Source: Brotaphodocola faecis
GTDB lineage: Bacteria > Bacillota > Clostridia > Lachnospirales > Lachnospiraceae
Direction of reading: 5' to 3'
Assembly: GCF_040096075.1 (NCBI RefSeq)
Contig: NZ_JBBMFJ010000021.1
Coordinates: 5,242 to 69,241 of the forward strand
DNA: 64,000 bases
Shown: positions 61,487-64,000 of the stretch, in pieces
Layout: each line of letters opens with the position of its first letter
Position numbering within the stretch: the stretch's first letter is position 1
Position numbers and translations under genes: made by a program
The notes under the pieces: model-generated
What the model was told of the DNA's origin: nothing
What the model saw: the letters and a program-made list of their open reading frames with translations, nothing else
The model's database searches: none

Positions 61487-62394
61487 TCCTTCCGTACCAT
61501 CTGCTTTTTCGCGTTCCACTGATAATACTGGAACGTGATCTGCCGTTTTTCCGAAATCGCGTTATGGATGGTATCCACCGCATAGTAAATTTTCTCATTC
61601 ATGGTCTTGACACGGCCAGATACATACACCTGTCGCTGCAACTTCTGCGCGTCATACCGGCTGACCAGCTTTTCAAGCTTTTTGATCAGTTCATTTGTCT
61701 TTTTTTCAGTAATAAATTTGGAAGACTGAATGGCGTCTACCAGAAGCTTCAGCTCCGGCAATTCAAACGGGCGGCTGGCCAGACTGTTCATTTCCACATC
61801 TTCTTCCTCTCTTCCCCTCTGATAATACGGATTCAGTACCAATATCGGTTCTTTTTCCATTTTAACAAAGAGCAGAGCCGTGTTTCTGGCATCGATCAGA
61901 CCATTGTGCAGATGCTCATCAAAGGCAATGTCTGCTATGATCAAGGCTTCGGATAAACGATATTTTTTATTTTCCCAAATTTTCTCGGAAAATGTCTTCT
62001 GGCAATCTTTCCAGGAATCCAGAAGCTGCTCCAGGCGCGGCAGTTCAATTCCTTTGGCTTCCATTTCATAACGGATCTGATTTTCATCACTGCTGCTCCA
62101 GGAAACGCAGACAGCATCTTCCGGAACCCAGCTTGCAAAGTGCTCCAGTGCCTCTCTCATACTGCATGCATCTTTTACATCAAACGATGTGATGCCGGTC
62201 AGATTCCGGATAAAACCGTTGATCGAACCGTATTCCGGATGAACATATGTAGAAAATTCATCGGTTATCTGCAGGTTTTCATCCACCAGCACTGCCCCGA
62301 TCTGAATGGTTTCTGAACCTCTGTGATACCGTTCTGATCTCATAGGCTTTGGCACCTTGCACATCTCCAAATCGACGATCACATACTTACTCAT
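61477..62394 (-). CDS. DEDD-type 3'-5' exonuclease domain fused to a WYL-domain fragment
   Basis: 305 residues. Residues 1-185 are an exonuclease of the DEDDh kind related to KapD: VIVDLEM supplies the first acidic pair, 'SWSSSDENQIRYEM' the second region, and LHNGLIDARNT the His/Asp of motif III. From about 200 the protein changes to sequence typical of WYL-domain regulators: 'LKLLVDAIQSSKFITEKKTN', then 'QRQVYVSGRVKTMNEKIYY' and ISEKRQITFQYYQW. It stops shortly after, in the part where a normal WYL domain would carry on. The WYL protein's N-terminal DNA-binding domain is also missing. Chosen start 62394, eight bases after GGAGG. This is a chimera. Confidence 0.8.
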   Translation of the reverse strand: MSKYVIVDLEMCKVPKPMRSERYHRGSETIQIGAVLVDENLQITDEFSTYVHPEYGSINGFIRNLTGITSFDVKDACSMREALEHFASWVPEDAVCVSWSSSDENQIRYEMEAKGIELPRLEQLLDSWKDCQKTFSEKIWENKKYRLSEALIIADIAFDEHLHNGLIDARNTALLFVKMEKEPILVLNPYYQRGREEEDVEMNSLASRPFELPELKLLVDAIQSSKFITEKKTNELIKKLEKLVSRYDAQKLQRQVYVSGRVKTMNEKIYYAVDTIHNAISEKRQITFQYYQWNAKKQMVRKEAS

Positions 62395-62525
62395 CTGCAT
62401 TTCCTCCCCTGTATTCACGGTAGTTTCTTTGTAAAAAACTTCAACCGGCCGCCATGGCCTTTATAAATTTATGATACCGAATTGCCTGTCCCATAAAAAT
62501 ACCAGTTATCATCTTTTGATGTTTT

Positions 62526-62658
62526 GTAACTGTTCAGTAGGTCTGCGCATTCACTGCGCTGACCGTATGAAAACATGGGCTTGCAGGCAAAAATCCCATT
62601 GCCGAAGGCAATTTTCAATGGTTTTTTGCCCGTAACTGTGAGGGTACTGAACAGTTAC
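62526..62658. mobile_element. 133-bp element with 14-bp perfect terminal inverted repeats (MITE-like)
   Basis: GTAACTGTTCAGTA at 62526-62539 and TACTGAACAGTTAC at 62645-62658 are exact reverse complements. The 105 bases between are free of genes and contain further short inverted repeats. The right-hand 27 bases recur at 24888-24914 with a single difference, so the sequence is dispersed in the genome. The 62395-62834 stretch holds otherwise only the promoter for 62835. Confidence 0.65.
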
Positions 62659-62772
62659 GATGTTTTTATTATAACTCCGGCGATACATCGTTTTTGTACA
62701 CATCTGAAATAAAAAATCTGAGATTGCCTGCACCTCAGATTTTGCAAAAATTACACGCCATAAAATCCCACA

Positions 62773-62801
62773 TTTACTTTTTCTCATTTCTTTTCTATAA
62801 T
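62773..62801 (+). promoter_or_regulatory. Promoter of the small plus-strand gene at 62835
   Basis: TTTACT, 17-bp spacer, TATAAT, with about 33 bases to the ATG. Confidence 0.55.
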
Positions 62802-62834
62802 AGTAGAAATAACCAGAAAGGACTTTTCATCATT

Positions 62835-63221
62835 ATGTTAGAAATTCAGACCATCCAGAAGCAGGATACAACCTTAGAGGGATACGATGCCACCAGTGCT
62901 ACGCTTCGCATGATCCCGGATTCCAGTGACCTCACTTCGCTCAGCGCACGCTACGAGGCAGAACTTCAGGCTGCATCCAAAGTCGGCGCAGAAACCGTGT
63001 TCTTCCCGTCCCTCTCCTGCGCTTCCCAGCCCCTCTTATTCCGGGCTATCAGCCAGATTTACCGGGCAATCCTTGATTTTGGAGACGCAGGGGAGTCTTC
63101 TATAAAAAAAGTCTGCATCGTATGTGAAGACGATGCAGTGCGGAATACTTACATGGTTGTCTGGAATTTTTATTATGCGGGAACCAAGAGCGCCCGGATG
63201 AATGACGGACGCTGGGACTAA
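62835..63221 (+). CDS. Small protein of unknown function, possible macro-like fold
   Basis: 128 residues starting MLEIQTIQKQDTTL; AAAGGAC lies before the ATG at 62835, whereas the in-frame extension upstream is unsupported. The stretch 'VGAETVFFPSLSC' followed by helical 'RAISQIYRAILDF' and then 'KVCIVCEDD' resembles the end of macro (ADP-ribose-binding) domains, where similar strands read GAxSIAFPxIS and a final helix and strand follow. The normal N-terminal half of a macro domain is not visible, so this is a weak suggestion. Confidence 0.55.
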   Translation: MLEIQTIQKQDTTLEGYDATSATLRMIPDSSDLTSLSARYEAELQAASKVGAETVFFPSLSCASQPLLFRAISQIYRAILDFGDAGESSIKKVCIVCEDDAVRNTYMVVWNFYYAGTKSARMNDGRWD

Positions 63222-63241
63222 CCCGTTCCATGCAGCCAGAC

Positions 63242-63990
63242 TTATTCGGACGCCTTGAAATTATATACCGGTTTCAGGATTTCTTTTATCTCTGCAGATT
63301 CCTGGATCACATCCAGAATATCTCCAAGAGATTTATAAGCCATTGGCGCCTCATCCAGCGTACGCTCATTTACCGAAGTTGTATAAATTCCCTTCATGGC
63401 TTTTTTATATCGCCTCATGGTTAATTCCTGAAGCGCTCTGGTGCGGGACATGACCCGTCCTGCTCCATGAGGCGCCGAATCATTCCATTCCGGATTTCCT
63501 TTTCCAACAGCAAGAATGCTTCCGTCTCTCATATTGACTGGAATCAGCAGCGCCATTATTTCCCTGTTTCTGCGTGCAAATGCCTGACAAACCGCAACAT
63601 CGTGGAGGTAGTCATCCAGATAACGCCCGACAGATAACAGAGATCTTCCGGCATCTCTTCCCGTTTCCCGAGGTTTACTGTATACATTCCACAGCCGATA
63701 TCTACTCCAACGACATTAGGAACTGCCTTATCAATAATGGTCATTGTGGTTCCGATCGTACAGCCTTTTCCGGCATGCACATCTGGCATAATCCGGATTC
63801 TTGATCCCTTTGTCATTTCATAATCACACAGCCGCCGAATCTGTTCCACCGCTTCCGGTTCTATGACTTTGGCGTAACAGATTGCAGTATTCACTTTTCC
63901 TTTAACTAAACATTGCAAGAATTCCCCATCCTCTTTAGGTGGTAGGATGAATTGCCTGCTTTTGATTTCTGATATTGCAATAACTGGCAT
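63242..63990 (-). pseudogene. rtcB: Decayed RtcB RNA ligase gene (internal deletions and frameshift)
   Basis: The N-terminal part (start at 63990) reads normal RtcB sequence, including 'RIMPDVHAGKGCTIGTTM' and VVGVDIGCGMYTVNL (metal-binding Asp and Cys), to about residue 120. Then the reading frame changes: the continuation YLDDYLHDVAVCQAFA is in another frame and joins almost at once to 'LLIPVNMRDGS', the C-terminal part ending SAPHGAGRVMSR (the GMP-accepting His region) and KPVYNFKASE. Intact RtcB has about 400 residues; the middle, with most metal ligands, is missing. RtcB joins RNA 2',3'-cyclic phosphate to 5'-OH ends using GTP. Confidence 0.85.
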
Positions 63991-64000
63991 GATTCTATAT

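Overview
The window looks like a Gram-positive, strictly anaerobic member of the Clostridia, most likely Lachnospiraceae (an inference from gene content; no rRNA is present). Supporting genes are a giant pyruvate:ferredoxin oxidoreductase (nifJ), a flavodiiron protein, formate-tetrahydrofolate ligase, a PASTA kinase/phosphatase pair, FtsK, a VanW-family protein, an LTA-synthase-like sulfatase, meso-DAP type murE plus dapF, a leucine T-box, and small Cys/Gly-rich proteins of a kind common in Lachnospiraceae. Almost everything is on the minus strand. No tRNA, rRNA, CRISPR array, prophage or complete insertion sequence was seen.

Layout (minus strand read from high to low coordinates). 1-826 is a cut-off serS. 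947-14207 is a nucleoside uptake and breakdown region: BMP lipoprotein 2, a Crp/Fnr regulator, uridine phosphorylase, a YjjI glycyl-radical enzyme with its YjjW activase, a BMP-type nucleoside ABC transporter (ATPase and two permeases), deoD, deoC, cdd, deoB and BMP lipoprotein 1. The transporter imports nucleosides, phosphorylases and the deaminase release bases and (deoxy)ribose-1-phosphate, DeoB isomerises the sugar phosphate and DeoC cleaves deoxyribose-5-phosphate. YjjI/YjjW sits inside this operon with unknown chemistry. A 20-bp motif is shared by the promoter regions of the regulator and of BMP1.

14346-29866 holds an ECF S-component gene and then a tight housekeeping run: murE, murF, priA, def, fmt, Zn-peptidase, rsmB, rlmN, stp, prkC, rsgA, rpe, thiN. 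29998-35776 carries fhs, ftsK and a TepA/ClpP-like protease. 35952-41408 has an orphan citC (plus), cls, an LTA-synthase-like gene and a small membrane exporter (plus). 41640-47426 has nifJ with a structured leader, and vanW. 47644-49273 is a cluster of small Lachnospiraceae-type genes of unknown function, including a duplicated Cys-rich membrane peptide and a 54-residue ORF.

49337-54933 has leuS behind a T-box, dapF, and glnA followed by an ANTAR protein; the glnA leader has hairpins fitting ANTAR-controlled antitermination. 55156-57806 is an ArsR-HMA-P-type ATPase metal efflux unit. 57947-61401 has a flavodiiron protein, a single-domain response regulator, a dihydrouridine synthase and a nitroreductase. 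The right end (61477-63990) shows genome decay and mobility: an exonuclease fused to a WYL fragment, a 133-bp element with 14-bp perfect terminal inverted repeats, a macro-like small ORF, and an rtcB pseudogene with internal deletions and a frameshift.
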